DNA of 64,000 nucleotides from the NCBI GenBank assembly GCA_002720095.2, contig PBGP02000009.1:56001-120000 (forward strand), read 5' to 3'. A program made the translations under genes and the position numbers. Below are positions 49,891 through 59,979 of this stretch, piece by piece. This DNA is from Methanobacteriota archaeon. Its GTDB lineage: Archaea > Thermoplasmatota > Poseidoniia > Poseidoniales > Poseidoniaceae. A model generated the notes under the pieces. That model had not been told where the DNA came from. It searched no databases and worked only from the letters and a program-made list of their open reading frames with translations. Within the stretch, counting starts at the first letter, position 1. Every line of letters starts with the position of its first letter.

Positions 49891-50358
49891 TTAGAGTGAT
49901 GCTGCGAATTCTACAACTTCGTTGTAGTTTGGTTCTACGCCTGGGTTCTCTGCAACCCATCGATATTGTACAACTCCATTCTTATCAATTACAATCACAA
50001 CTCTATTTGCAGAAACATATCCTTCAATTCCCCCAAGTCCAACAAATGTAGCATCATATTTTGTGACAACTTCTCTATCAATATCTGAGAGTAAAGTGAA
50101 TTCAAGATTGTATTTCCTTGCAAACTCTGCATTTGCCCAAGGCGAATCAACACTAATTCCAAGTACTGTAGTACTAGAATCATTAAGCTTACTTAGATTA
50201 TCTTGAAATGCACACATTTCCTTATCACAAACACCAGTGAATGCACCGGGATAGAATGCTAGAATGACGTTTTTTCCATTGTAGTCTGAAAGACTTACGT
50301 CACTTTTGTCTGTAGTTTTTAATGTGAAGGCGGGTGCGGTATCTCCGATTTTGACCAT
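49891..50358 (-). CDS. Peroxiredoxin (AhpC/TSA, BCP-like)
   Basis: A 155-residue thiol peroxidase. The peroxidatic cysteine is Cys44 in [15 protein letters not shown], and a second cysteine at Cys49 has the spacing of the resolving residue in BCP-type enzymes. The N-terminus [12 protein letters not shown] and the segment [26 protein letters not shown] are typical. It reduces hydroperoxides using an external thiol donor, fitting an aerobic life. Confidence 0.92.
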   Translation of the reverse strand: MVKIGDTAPAFTLKTTDKSDVSLSDYNGKNVILAFYPGAFTGVCDKEMCAFQDNLSKLNDSSTTVLGISVDSPWANAEFARKYNLEFTLLSDIDREVVTKYDATFVGLGGIEGYVSANRVVIVIDKNGVVQYRWVAENPGVEPNYNEVVEFAASL

Positions 50359-50375
50359 GATGTGTCCGATAATCG

Positions 50376-51017
50376 TCAGCGTATATCTATTTCGTTTTTG
50401 AAGGACTCATTAATTTTCCAAATTACAATATAGAAAAGGTATCCAAATACAATAAAGAATACAGAGATTTCTATTGCCTCTATAGTTCCCCATTGTAGGA
50501 ATTCATATGTATCAAAAGTGTCTTGAGTTTTATGTCTAATATAGTCAGTAATAAGGTAAGCAATACCTACCATTGCACCGTAAATTCCGTCTTTTAAGTT
50601 AATTTTCACATCAGATAAAAATAAATTTGAAAGAATAATTGCCTGAGGGATTATGTGACTAATTGTTAATGCAACTTTCCAATATGTTTCAATACAACAA
50701 AAGTAAATATTTGGAAAAGATACCCAAAATGAAATCATTGTAGCAACTGTTAGGTATACAGCAATTTCAAAAGTAATTAAGGCGATTTTATTTAGTTTAA
50801 AATTATCTGGTTTTTTAGCGGAAAAATAGATTAGAATTGTTGCAATTGTTGCAATTTCTATCGACCATTGAGTCAAATATCTGTAAAGATATGTTAGATC
50901 ATTTAGAATAATAGGAACAACCATCATTGGAATTAATGCAATTATTGAAAATAAGCGTAATTGTTGTAATCTTTCGAAAGAAATCCAATTAACAGCTGGA
51001 GTTTCAAAATATCCCAT
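50376..51017 (-). CDS. Seven-helix membrane protein, unknown
   Basis: About 213 residues. The ATG at 51017 follows GGGGGTGTTA and is preferred over 51029. About seven hydrophobic helices are visible ([49 protein letters not shown]). A cysteine pair (FCCIE) lies mid-protein. The family was not recognised. Confidence 0.65.
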   Translation of the reverse strand: MGYFETPAVNWISFERLQQLRLFSIIALIPMMVVPIILNDLTYLYRYLTQWSIEIATIATILIYFSAKKPDNFKLNKIALITFEIAVYLTVATMISFWVSFPNIYFCCIETYWKVALTISHIIPQAIILSNLFLSDVKINLKDGIYGAMVGIAYLITDYIRHKTQDTFDTYEFLQWGTIEAIEISVFFIVFGYLFYIVIWKINESFKNEIDIR

Positions 51018-51085
51018 TAACACCCCCATGTATGTTTTTTATTTGAACAATACCTTGACAATTAGATAATGTCTCCAAGTACAAT

Positions 51086-53827
51086 ATGCGAAGACTTCAA
51101 TATGCAGTTTTATTATCTCTAATTGTATTATTGAGTCCATTATCTAGTGTATTTTTTGAATTAGAATCACTAGAAAAAAAGTATAAAAGATCTTTTTCAG
51201 TTGTTGCAAATGATGCGATTGAGGCCAATGATTACACTTTATTGTATGAATTAGATATGGGTACGATTGATAATTACAATAGTAATGGAATAAATTATGA
51301 TATCGATAATAGCGGAAATATAGATTTTACTTTTGATAGAGTTGCATATCATCTTGAACTTCAAAGACCCGGAGAAGAAAGGATTTTCGTTTACGTATCT
51401 TTTCCTAGTTTATCACTTTCGCCTGAAGATTTCGGTGTGCCGCATATAGGTACCGGTGTAGTATTTCAACAACTAATTGAAGGTCTTCATGTTGAATCTA
51501 ATCATCCAGATTTGAGTCAAATATCTGAAATTGATACTGGTGTAATTGAATTCTGGCCTAGTAATTATGAGGCTGTAAATGCTATTGGAATACCAAATGC
51601 AAGTGATACTTTGTTTGATTTTGGAGATAGAATATACAATAATGATGCAGGATATGGAAGTATGCAAATTCATGATTATGATTCCCAACAAACATTATTT
51701 TCTTACAATAGATGGGGATATGATGACATTAATGATTTAGGAATTGGAAACAATCCTGATTCATCGGGACATCCTGATTGGACATTTACATTAACTGCAG
51801 ATGATTACGTTTTGAGTACATTGAGGGTATTAATCAGAGAAGGACCAACACCTCCTGATTTGGCTGTTGAATTAGATTCACCTGACTCCCATCAAATTGT
51901 ACAAAGACAATTAGATAATAGAGGAACATTTCCAATTAATGGAAAAATACAATTCGAGTGTGATTTAATTGAAGCTAGATTGATTCAAATTAATACAAAT
52001 GAACAAATGATAGGTCAACCTAGTGAATGGAAAACTATTGCGGATTCTTACAAACCAACAGGCTCTTCCTTTTATGGTTCGATACAAGCAGAATCTGGAT
52101 GGTATAAGATGGAATTAAAATTCTCTTTTCAGGGAGTTCCAATTGCATCTGAGAATATTTCACCAATAGGTGTGGGTGAAGTTTTCATCATAGCAGGACA
52201 ATCCAATTCAGCAAATCATGGAGATACATTACTTTCACCTGAAGATCCAAGAATTAGTTCATGGGGCTATGAAAATTGGAGAGTTGGTAATGATCCAATG
52301 CCTATTGCAACAGGTTCAGGAGGCTCTCCATGGCCTGCTTTTGGTGACAATATTATCGAAAGATATGATGTTCCAGTTGGTTTAATTTCAGTTGGATGGG
52401 GAGGGACTTCAGTAGCCCAATGGCTTCCCGATGCGGGTGATGATTTATTTTCCAGAATTGTATTGGCATTAGATGAAGTAGGTCCACATGGTGCTAGAGC
52501 ATTACTTTGGCATCAGGGAGAAAGTGATTTAGCTGGAGGAACCAGTACTGAAGATTATACTATCAGACTTAGTGAAGTAATTACTGCTAGTAGAGTTGAA
52601 GCTGGTTGGGAATTACCTTGGATTGTAGCCAGAGCATCTTTCTTACCCAATTATGATACTTCAGATATGGAACGAATTGTTAATGCTCAACAAGCTGTAA
52701 TTGACGCAGATCCATTTACATTCGAAGGTCCTTATACTGATGATTTAATTGGGGAGCAATGGAGATATGATGCTGTTCATTTCAATGAAGCAGGATTAAT
52801 TGAACATGCAAACCGTTGGGATTTATCAGTAGTTCCTATGATGCCAGATTATAAAATTTATGATGCAGATCAAGATGGTATAGAAGATGAATTTGATTTA
52901 TGTCCAAATACTTTGATTGATTCGAGTGTGGATGATGACGGATGTAGTGATTTTCAATTAGATGCAGATAGGGACGGAATTAGAAATGAAAATGATAATT
53001 GTTCAGGAACGCCAGTTGGAGAACCAGTATATTCAGATGGATGTAGTGATACCCAACTTGGAATTGACTTTCAGTATGAATGTCTTGGATTTACAAATGT
53101 TAGTCACGATTATGATTATTCAGCACCATCTCAAATTTCTTTCAATATTACAGCGTTTCTTCATAATTTTTGTGATACAGAGATTATGTACCCAAGCACA
53201 CACATCGTGAACAATAATGCTGGGATAATTACTAGTTCAGATTCACAAAATTGGAGATATATTATGGGTGCTGTTAATTTTGAGTATTCTTACTACAATG
53301 TTACTTGGGAAATTACAAGAAATATTTCTTTAGTTCCTGATGGTACTCAAATATTCTTAGAACTACATCCTACTAGAGATAATTGTTATGAAAATTGTTC
53401 TAATAATCAAGATTATCAATATGATTTTTCAATGTTATTTGGTAATTATAACCCAGTGGTAAATGAAACAGAAATTAATGAAACTGATGATCTTTTAGAG
53501 AATAACACAGTCAATGAAAATGAAGATCCTGTAGTAGAGAATAATGATAATGAAACAGAAAACATCACTGAAGAAATTAATGAAATTCATGATAGTGATG
53601 GAGATGGAGTAGAAGATGATATGGATAGATGTAGAGGTTATGATGATTCGATAGATTCAGATTCAGATGGTATACCTGATGCTTGTGATTCATCAACTAG
53701 TTTATCTTTAGAATCTGAAGGTTCAAATATTCTTTGGATTTCAATTTTCATCCTTGGAATTATTTTAATCATCTTAGTCATCTCTTTGATATTAGGAATT
53801 TACAGAAATGAAAAACTTGATCATTAA
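51086..53827 (+). CDS. Anchored SGNH/sialate-O-acetylesterase-type esterase
   Basis: A 913-residue surface enzyme. After a signal peptide and an ~360-residue beta-rich region comes a carbohydrate-esterase (SASA-like) domain: GEVFIIAGQSN with nucleophile Ser373, LLWHQGESD, and the last catalytic pair Asp562-x-x-His565 (DAVHFNEAG). Then follow thrombospondin type-3 calcium repeats (DADQDGIEDEFDLCPN, DADRDGIRNENDNC), a beta domain, a Glu/Asn-rich linker, another TSP3 unit (DSDGDGVEDDMD) and a C-terminal TM helix. It likely removes acetyl groups from polysaccharides or sialic-acid-like sugars outside the cell. Confidence 0.88.
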   Translation: MRRLQYAVLLSLIVLLSPLSSVFFELESLEKKYKRSFSVVANDAIEANDYTLLYELDMGTIDNYNSNGINYDIDNSGNIDFTFDRVAYHLELQRPGEERIFVYVSFPSLSLSPEDFGVPHIGTGVVFQQLIEGLHVESNHPDLSQISEIDTGVIEFWPSNYEAVNAIGIPNASDTLFDFGDRIYNNDAGYGSMQIHDYDSQQTLFSYNRWGYDDINDLGIGNNPDSSGHPDWTFTLTADDYVLSTLRVLIREGPTPPDLAVELDSPDSHQIVQRQLDNRGTFPINGKIQFECDLIEARLIQINTNEQMIGQPSEWKTIADSYKPTGSSFYGSIQAESGWYKMELKFSFQGVPIASENISPIGVGEVFIIAGQSNSANHGDTLLSPEDPRISSWGYENWRVGNDPMPIATGSGGSPWPAFGDNIIERYDVPVGLISVGWGGTSVAQWLPDAGDDLFSRIVLALDEVGPHGARALLWHQGESDLAGGTSTEDYTIRLSEVITASRVEAGWELPWIVARASFLPNYDTSDMERIVNAQQAVIDADPFTFEGPYTDDLIGEQWRYDAVHFNEAGLIEHANRWDLSVVPMMPDYKIYDADQDGIEDEFDLCPNTLIDSSVDDDGCSDFQLDADRDGIRNENDNCSGTPVGEPVYSDGCSDTQLGIDFQYECLGFTNVSHDYDYSAPSQISFNITAFLHNFCDTEIMYPSTHIVNNNAGIITSSDSQNWRYIMGAVNFEYSYYNVTWEITRNISLVPDGTQIFLELHPTRDNCYENCSNNQDYQYDFSMLFGNYNPVVNETEINETDDLLENNTVNENEDPVVENNDNETENITEEINEIHDSDGDGVEDDMDRCRGYDDSIDSDSDGIPDACDSSTSLSLESEGSNILWISIFILGIILIILVISLILGIYRNEKLDH

Positions 53828-53971
53828 AATATTTTCTTGAATTTATATTTTCCGTATTTTTTCAATATTTAGCGTTAATGAATTTGAAAATACTAGATAA
53901 ATATATATTCGTATGAAAATAGTTAATTAATTACAGGTAAATTATTAGTATATTTAAAAAAAACAAAATTC

Positions 53972-53979
53972 TATAAATT
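53972..53979 (+). promoter_or_regulatory. TATA-box-like element for the ABA4-like gene
   Basis: TATAAATT lies about 25 bases before the ATG at 53999. At the normal archaeal TATA-to-start distance, transcription would begin at or next to that ATG, giving a leaderless mRNA. The surrounding 171-base gap is AT-rich, with an oligo-A run, and holds no other feature that I can see. Confidence 0.4.
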
Positions 53980-53998
53980 AAGGTATCTATATAGTGAT

Positions 53999-54472
53999 AT
54001 GGATTTATATGATGTCTCGTTTTTTCTATCCACGATGTGGGTAGGACCTTTTTGGATTGCTATGCTGATTTTTCCAGAACACCAAATGACAAAGAAAGTG
54101 CTTAAGGGACCTTGGTTCTTCTTGGGACCATTGATTATGTGGTGGTTAGTAACACTTGCCAATCCGCAAGGTATGATCGATTTAGTTAAAGATTCAGGAA
54201 ACCCAGCTAACATTTTGGATGGATTAGCGGCTATAATGGGTGAAAAACCAGGAGCTTCAGCAGCATGGGCTCACATGGTTGCAGGTGATATTTTTGTAAC
54301 GAAATGGATTTGGAAAAGATGTTTGAATAATCAATCCCCAAGATGGATATCAGCAACTTCTGTATTTTTTGGGGTCATGTTAATGCCAGTCGGATTACTA
54401 ATGTGCACATTACTCGTCAGAGAAAATCTGGATGAGGATGAAAAACCTGATCTTAATTCTATTGTTAGCTAA
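53999..54472 (+). CDS. ABA4-like (DUF4281) membrane protein
   Basis: A 157-residue, four-helix membrane protein. The N-terminal FFLSTMWVGPFWIAMLIFPEHQMTKKVLKGP and the later AAWAHMVAGDIFVTKWIWKRCL match the DUF4281 family, named for plant ABA4, which is required for neoxanthin formation. Relatives in bacteria are uncharacterised. A carotenoid role here is only a family-based guess. It converges on hemY with a 9-base gap. Confidence 0.8.
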   Translation: MDLYDVSFFLSTMWVGPFWIAMLIFPEHQMTKKVLKGPWFFLGPLIMWWLVTLANPQGMIDLVKDSGNPANILDGLAAIMGEKPGASAAWAHMVAGDIFVTKWIWKRCLNNQSPRWISATSVFFGVMLMPVGLLMCTLLVRENLDEDEKPDLNSIVS

Positions 54473-54481
54473 ATTAGACAA

Positions 54482-55744
54482 TTAAGTTTCAAATAACTCC
54501 GAAATTCTTTCTGATTCATCAACAACATGGGTAATCGAAACACCACTTACAGTCCAACCGAGAGCAGAATAATTTGAAGACTTAGGATATAAACTAGATA
54601 AATGTCCAGGCTTGTATCTTGGGATCTTACGTTGACCGATTTTTGAGAATAATACAGGGTTATCACCTAAGAGTTTCTCTGCACATTCTAGAACGGAATC
54701 TTCACGCATATCCCACCTGTTATGTGGAACCATTAGTCTGAATAAGCGATGGCCCTCAGGGCTTCGTTTAGAAACATGAACATCACTTTCATGTAAGATT
54801 CCGCTAATCGGCAACGATTTATCTGGAATTAGAGTCCCATAACCTAATTTAATATTTTGAACACTTTTGGCAGAGAAACCTATTACAAAAACTGATAATT
54901 CAGTAAATTCAATATTATTTTCAGGATTTTTTGCACACCAAATTATAGAACTTTCTGGAATACCATAATCCTGAGAAATTGATTCAGGCGAATCAGTATT
55001 ACAATTGAGAACAATCCGTACATTTGGTAAGTTTGATAATTTATTTTCAAGGGCGAATATTAGAGTTTCCATTCCACCATCCAATGATGCTAATGAGCCT
55101 TTTTTCGGTTTAAATAATGGATATGACTTTGAAATTAGTGAATTTAATTTTGATTTTTTAAGTGGAGGATTAGGACCAAATTTGGTAATTGAAGGTATTA
55201 AAAAGTCAGCATCGACATTTTCTGATGTATCATTAACTATTCCTAATGTTAAAGCATCAGCAATTTGTTTATTTGGTAAGACCTCAGCAACTGAAAAACC
55301 GCCAGCCCTAGATTTCTTTAAAGAACTAAATAGTTTGATAGGTCCGATTTTTAGCAATGAGAATACAGACAATTTATGTTTTTTACCATTAATTATAACC
55401 CACCTTGATTTGGCTTTTGGATTGGAAGAATTGAATTTGTTTTCTAACCCTAAATCATCAATTAAACGCCAAAATGCAGGGTGATTACGTGTTGCATTTA
55501 CAGCAACATCACAAATCCACTCATTTTGTTTCCAGGTTTCTATTACACCCCCAATTCGATTAGATTTTTCAACTAATATTATTTCAATGTCTGGACGTTT
55601 TTCTGCGATTCTAAATGCAGTACATAATCCAGAAAGACCAGCACCAACGATTACAACTTTATTTGATTTAGTTATATCGTGATTCACTATTAATGGTCTT
55701 CTTATTTCATCACCATGCTTAATCCAACTATTTAGGTCGACCAT
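54482..55744 (-). CDS. hemY: FAD-dependent protoporphyrinogen oxidase
   Basis: A 420-residue flavoprotein. The dinucleotide-binding site VVIVGAGLSGLCTAFRIAEKRPDIEIILVEKSNRIGGVIET and the final segment YSALGWTVSGVSITHVVDESE match the HemY/PPO family, which converts protoporphyrinogen IX to protoporphyrin IX (some relatives use coproporphyrinogen III). With HemF just upstream, the protoporphyrinogen reaction is more likely. Last gene of the heme operon, 14 bases after hemF. Confidence 0.9.
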   Translation of the reverse strand: MVDLNSWIKHGDEIRRPLIVNHDITKSNKVVIVGAGLSGLCTAFRIAEKRPDIEIILVEKSNRIGGVIETWKQNEWICDVAVNATRNHPAFWRLIDDLGLENKFNSSNPKAKSRWVIINGKKHKLSVFSLLKIGPIKLFSSLKKSRAGGFSVAEVLPNKQIADALTLGIVNDTSENVDADFLIPSITKFGPNPPLKKSKLNSLISKSYPLFKPKKGSLASLDGGMETLIFALENKLSNLPNVRIVLNCNTDSPESISQDYGIPESSIIWCAKNPENNIEFTELSVFVIGFSAKSVQNIKLGYGTLIPDKSLPISGILHESDVHVSKRSPEGHRLFRLMVPHNRWDMREDSVLECAEKLLGDNPVLFSKIGQRKIPRYKPGHLSSLYPKSSNYSALGWTVSGVSITHVVDESERISELFET

Positions 55745-55758
55745 AGTAACATCTCATT

Positions 55759-56670
55759 TTAGAGTTCCAACCAATTTCTTGGTTCTTGTAAAACCTTAAT
55801 CAACTTGTATTCGTCGCTGTTACTATCAACTTCGTGACAATACTCCCATCTCGCAGTTAGTGGAAGAGACATCAAAATACTTTCAATACGACCATTTGTG
55901 TTTAATCCAAATGTTGTTCCACGATCATAAACTAGATTAAATTCAACATAACGACCGCGTCTTATTTGTTGCCACTCTTTTTGTTTTGAAGTGTAGCTCA
56001 TGTCTTTACGACGTTCAAGAATTGGAATATATGATACGAGAAATGATTTTGCACAATCTTTGACGAAAGAGAAACATTCTTCTTTGCTCAAATCATTAAT
56101 ATCATCAAAGAAAATTCCACCGACACCTCTTCTTTCTCCTCTATGTTTCACGAAAAAATAATCGTCACACCATTTTTTAAAATTTCTATAGTCAGCAATA
56201 TCATGTCTATCACAGATATTTTTGTATACTTCATGAAAATGTTTAACATCATCATCAAACAAATAACTAGGCGTTAAATCTGCTCCACCACCAAACCACC
56301 AACTTCCTTTCTTTTTTCCGTCCCCTCGTTCAAAATATCTATAATTAGCGTGAACAGTTGGTGCCATTGGATTATGGGGATGTAAAACTAAACTTATTCC
56401 AGTGGCAAAGAAATCTAAATCAGTTCCTTCTAAGTTTCGTCCCCCACTCATACTACTGGCCGCTTCAGAACTTAGAGTCCCATGAACTACACTGACATTG
56501 ACCCCTGCTTTTTCAAAAACTTTTCCTCCAGAAAAAACCCTACTTCTACCGCCTCCACCTTCTTGACGAGTCCATTCATCTTGTCGATATTTGACACCAT
56601 CAATTTCGATGAGTTTTTCACAAATCTCATCTTGAATTTTGTGAACCATGTCAGACATCTTCTGACGCAT
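55759..56670 (-). CDS. hemF: Oxygen-dependent coproporphyrinogen III oxidase
   Basis: A 303-residue enzyme that decarboxylates two propionates of coproporphyrinogen III using O2. Signatures: QEGGGGRSRVFSGGKVFEKAGVN, WWFGGGADLTPSYLFDDD, RRGVGGIFFDD and RGRYVEFNLVYDRGTTFGLNTNGR, all intact. This enzyme is common in aerobic bacteria and eukaryotes and rare in archaea. The ATG follows AGGTGAATAATC. The gap to hemE is 2 bases. Confidence 0.96.
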   Translation of the reverse strand: MRQKMSDMVHKIQDEICEKLIEIDGVKYRQDEWTRQEGGGGRSRVFSGGKVFEKAGVNVSVVHGTLSSEAASSMSGGRNLEGTDLDFFATGISLVLHPHNPMAPTVHANYRYFERGDGKKKGSWWFGGGADLTPSYLFDDDVKHFHEVYKNICDRHDIADYRNFKKWCDDYFFVKHRGERRGVGGIFFDDINDLSKEECFSFVKDCAKSFLVSYIPILERRKDMSYTSKQKEWQQIRRGRYVEFNLVYDRGTTFGLNTNGRIESILMSLPLTARWEYCHEVDSNSDEYKLIKVLQEPRNWLEL

Positions 56671-56672
56671 GA

Positions 56673-57704
56673 TTATTCACCTGCGATTTCGCGAAGTACA
56701 GTTTGTACGCATTCAATCCTTGCGCTAGGTGCAAAACCATGCCCTAAATTGAAAATATATCCAGGTTTTTTTCCAGCGGCAAGTAGTACATTTTTAGTTG
56801 CTTTTCTAGCCATTTCTGTTGAACCATGTAGTAAAGAAGGGTCTAAATTTCCCTGAAACGCAAGTTTATCACCAAATTCCTTCCTGTTTAGTTTTAAATC
56901 GTCACGCCAATCTAATGAAATTGCGTTTAAATCTAGCTCTCGAATTGCAGAATGAAGATGATTGGAACCTTTTGCATAATGAATTAAAGGAGTTCTTCCA
57001 CCAACTTTCTCTCTGAAAACTTCAATAGTTTTTTTAGTTGCAGGCATGGCAAATTTTCTGTAATTCTTTGGGGACAGCAGTCCAGCCCATGTATCAAACA
57101 ATTGAACAGCATCTGCACCACCACGAATAACTTGGTCTGCGAGTAAATCTCCGACAATTTCTCCCATTTTTAATAACATTTCAGAAGCATCATTAGGATT
57201 TGAAAAAATTTTAGCACGTGCATTATGAAAATCTTTGTCTCCAGTCCCACCTGAAAGTAAATACATGCAAATTGTCCACGGGCAACCTGCGAAGCCTAAA
57301 CAGGCTTTGTGATCTCCGATTTCTTCTCTTACAGCTTTTAGTCCGTCTGCAGCCCACGGAGCATGTTTACTTGCATCAAAATTTTTCCAGTTATCAATAT
57401 CAGATAATTTGAAATCGCTAATTTTTATCCCTCCGCCGTATTTGACATCATAACCAAGGCTTGGTAAAGGAGTTAGAATATCACTAAATATGATTGCAGC
57501 ATCTATTTTTTTATATCTTTCTATTGGCTGCATGGTGATTTTTTTACATAATTCAGTATCCATACATCGTTCCCAAAAAGAATGTTTAGCTGCAATTTCA
57601 CGATATTCTGGGAGATGTCGTCCTGCCTGTCTCATAAACCATACTGGAGTTCTATCGACTGGTTGAAGATTTAATGCAGAAATTATTCTATCCTTGCCGT
57701 TCAT
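56673..57704 (-). CDS. hemE: Uroporphyrinogen decarboxylase
   Basis: A 343-residue enzyme converting uroporphyrinogen III to coproporphyrinogen III. PVWFMRQAGRHLPEYR is the active-site signature, and NLGHGFAPSARIECVQ closes the C-terminus. I start at the ATG at 57704 with GTGATTAAA in front; a GTG at 57713 overlapping the hemL stop is an alternative. Its presence commits the cell to the coproporphyrinogen branch. Confidence 0.96.
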   Translation of the reverse strand: MNGKDRIISALNLQPVDRTPVWFMRQAGRHLPEYREIAAKHSFWERCMDTELCKKITMQPIERYKKIDAAIIFSDILTPLPSLGYDVKYGGGIKISDFKLSDIDNWKNFDASKHAPWAADGLKAVREEIGDHKACLGFAGCPWTICMYLLSGGTGDKDFHNARAKIFSNPNDASEMLLKMGEIVGDLLADQVIRGGADAVQLFDTWAGLLSPKNYRKFAMPATKKTIEVFREKVGGRTPLIHYAKGSNHLHSAIRELDLNAISLDWRDDLKLNRKEFGDKLAFQGNLDPSLLHGSTEMARKATKNVLLAAGKKPGYIFNLGHGFAPSARIECVQTVLREIAGE

Positions 57705-57709
57705 TTTAA

Positions 57710-58996
57710 TCACATTAAATCACTCAATACTTCATCTAATGCCTCAACCATTCCAAGTATGTGTTTTTCCTGATGTACGGTAGCAATAAAACCTATTTCA
57801 TAAGCAGAAGGGGCCAACATGTAGCCTTTTTCAAGTAGTCCTTTATGTATATCTGAGTATAATTCACCTGCATTTTTAGGTATTAAATCAGCTCGGGATG
57901 GAGGCACCCCAGATCCTGGAGAAAACCAGAATAAGCTACCTAATCTTACTAATCGTACAGGATGATTATGTTTTTCTAGGACAGGTTTGATAGATTCTTC
58001 AAGTAGCAGTCCTAAAGATTCTAAACGATCGTAAGCTGAATCATCTAGTAAATCTATAGTCATCATCCCTGCGGCCATTGCCAATGGATTTCCAGATAAT
58101 GTTCCTGCTTGATAAACTGGACCAATTGGGGATAATTTTTCCATTATTTCACCTCTAGCACCATATGCTCCTACAGGAAGACCACCACCGATTACTTTTC
58201 CGAGTGATGTAATGTCTGGAGTAACTCCAACTAAGTCTCCATAACTTCCATCCTTAAATCTAAATCCACTAATCACCTCATCAAAAATTAGTAATGCACC
58301 ATATTTATCACACAAATTTCTTAGTTTTATTAAAAAATCTTTTCTTTGGATTAATAGCCCATTATTCGCAGGCAGTGGTTCAATAACTACTGCAGCAATA
58401 TCATCTCCATGTTGTTGAAATAGATATTCAACAGCCTCGTCATCATCTAGTGGTGCAACAAGAGTAGTCGCAACTGTGTTCTTAGGAATTCCAGGGCTAC
58501 TCGCTATACCAAAAGTTGCCATTCCACTACCTGAATTAACCATTAGCGAGTCTACATGACCATGATAGCAGCCTTCAAATTTTATCAGGTAGTCTCTACC
58601 AGTATAGCCTCTTGCTAATCTCACTGCGCTCATTACGGCTTCTGTTCCCGAAGATACGAATCTTACTTTTTCCATGTGTGAAAAGCGTTTTTTAACCCTT
58701 TTAGCGAGTTCAATTTCACCAATGTGTGGAGCCCCAAATGAGGTTCCATTCTGCATTTTTTTATTCACCATTTCAATAATTTTTGGATGAGAATGTCCAT
58801 GGATTAGCGGGCCCCAAGACTGCACAAAATCAACTAATTTATTCCCATCAACATCAATGACAATCGCACCAGATGCTTTTTCAAAATATATTGGATTCCC
58901 ATGAACTGATTTAAACGCTCTGACAGGAGAATTAACTCCTCCAACTAAATGGTTCTGAGCTTCATTGTGTAAGATTTCTGATTTTGTCCTTTGCAT
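57710..58996 (-). CDS. hemL: Glutamate-1-semialdehyde 2,1-aminomutase
   Basis: A 428-residue PLP enzyme making 5-aminolevulinate. Signatures: VGGVNSPVRAFKSV, RFVSSGTEAVMSAVRLARGYTGRD, and the PLP-lysine segment LGKVIGGGLPVGAYG. I use the ATG at 58996, with AGGTGA 6 bases upstream; the longer frame to 59017 overlaps hemB. Acts after HemA in the C5 pathway. Confidence 0.96.
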   Translation of the reverse strand: MQRTKSEILHNEAQNHLVGGVNSPVRAFKSVHGNPIYFEKASGAIVIDVDGNKLVDFVQSWGPLIHGHSHPKIIEMVNKKMQNGTSFGAPHIGEIELAKRVKKRFSHMEKVRFVSSGTEAVMSAVRLARGYTGRDYLIKFEGCYHGHVDSLMVNSGSGMATFGIASSPGIPKNTVATTLVAPLDDDEAVEYLFQQHGDDIAAVVIEPLPANNGLLIQRKDFLIKLRNLCDKYGALLIFDEVISGFRFKDGSYGDLVGVTPDITSLGKVIGGGLPVGAYGARGEIMEKLSPIGPVYQAGTLSGNPLAMAAGMMTIDLLDDSAYDRLESLGLLLEESIKPVLEKHNHPVRLVRLGSLFWFSPGSGVPPSRADLIPKNAGELYSDIHKGLLEKGYMLAPSAYEIGFIATVHQEKHILGMVEALDEVLSDLM

Positions 58997-59004
58997 ATGT
59001 TCAC

Positions 59005-59979
59005 CTAATTGAGCCATTTGTTGTTAATCACTTCTCGTGTGTGGTAACTTACTATGACGTCAGCGCCCGCCCTTTTGAATGCGTGTAATATCTCACAAAC
59101 CATTTTTTTACGCTCTTCTACACTAGGTTTTGATGCCAAAACCATTGAATATTCTCCACTCACATTGTATACTGCAACAGGTCTCATTACAGAATTAGAA
59201 ACCTCTCTTACTACGTCAAGGTATATCATTGCGGGCTTAACCATTATAATGTCGGCTCCTTCTTTTTCATCTGTAATAGCTTCTAGTATAGCTTCTGAAT
59301 AATCTGAGCGTGTGTCCATTTGGTAACTACTACGATCGTTAAATGCAGGAGCAGAATCAGCAGCATCCCTAAAAGGCCCATAAAATGCTGAGGCATACTT
59401 AACTGAATATGACATGATGCCAGTATTGACATACCCTTCAGATTCTAAAGATTCCCTAATTGCATTTACTCTACCATCCATCATATCCGATGCAGATATA
59501 TAATCAGCACCACATTCAGCGTGTGAGAGAGCAATTCTGCAAAGTTCTGGAATTGAAAGGTCATTAACTACTTCACTTTCATTAATTAATCCACAATGTC
59601 CATGATCTGTAGCCGTACATAAACATACATCAGTCATTACTACAATTTCATCACCAAATTTTCTTTTCAGTTGTTTGACAGCCTTCTGAAGTGGCATTGA
59701 TAAATTTGATGCCTTTGATGCAATAGGATCTTTATCAGATTGCTTAAGGACGGGAAATAACATATGAGATGTAATACCCATTTCCATGTCCTTTTCTATT
59801 GTTTTAACTAAAACGTCGACAGATTGTCTATTAATTCCTGGCATTGTTAAGATTGGCTCATTAACCATATCCCCTTCTACAACGAAATGTGGTTGCACTA
59901 AAGATGATTGAATACTAGACCCATTAATCAAATTTCTTCTGGCACTGGTCCACCTGTTAATTCTCGGTCTTATTTTCAA
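59005..59979 (-). CDS. hemB: Porphobilinogen synthase (5-aminolevulinate dehydratase)
   Basis: A 324-residue enzyme joining two 5-aminolevulinates. The zinc-site cysteines are in DVCLCTATDHGHCG, and the Schiff-base lysines lie in SYSVKYASAFYGPF and IMVKPAMIYLDVV. The start is TTG directly after the hemCD TAG stop (TAGTTG), with GAGGTGATT just upstream serving as the ribosome site. It is the zinc-dependent type by its cysteine triad. Confidence 0.97.
   Translation of the reverse strand: MKIRPRINRWTSARRNLINGSSIQSSLVQPHFVVEGDMVNEPILTMPGINRQSVDVLVKTIEKDMEMGITSHMLFPVLKQSDKDPIASKASNLSMPLQKAVKQLKRKFGDEIVVMTDVCLCTATDHGHCGLINESEVVNDLSIPELCRIALSHAECGADYISASDMMDGRVNAIRESLESEGYVNTGIMSYSVKYASAFYGPFRDAADSAPAFNDRSSYQMDTRSDYSEAILEAITDEKEGADIIMVKPAMIYLDVVREVSNSVMRPVAVYNVSGEYSMVLASKPSVEERKKMVCEILHAFKRAGADVIVSYHTREVINNKWLN

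Noticed and set aside
53828..53998. AT-rich gap with an oligo-A run considered as an origin or RNA gene
   Set aside because: No repeated boxes, no paired stems and no ORC/Cdc6 neighbour; only a TATA-like element was supported.
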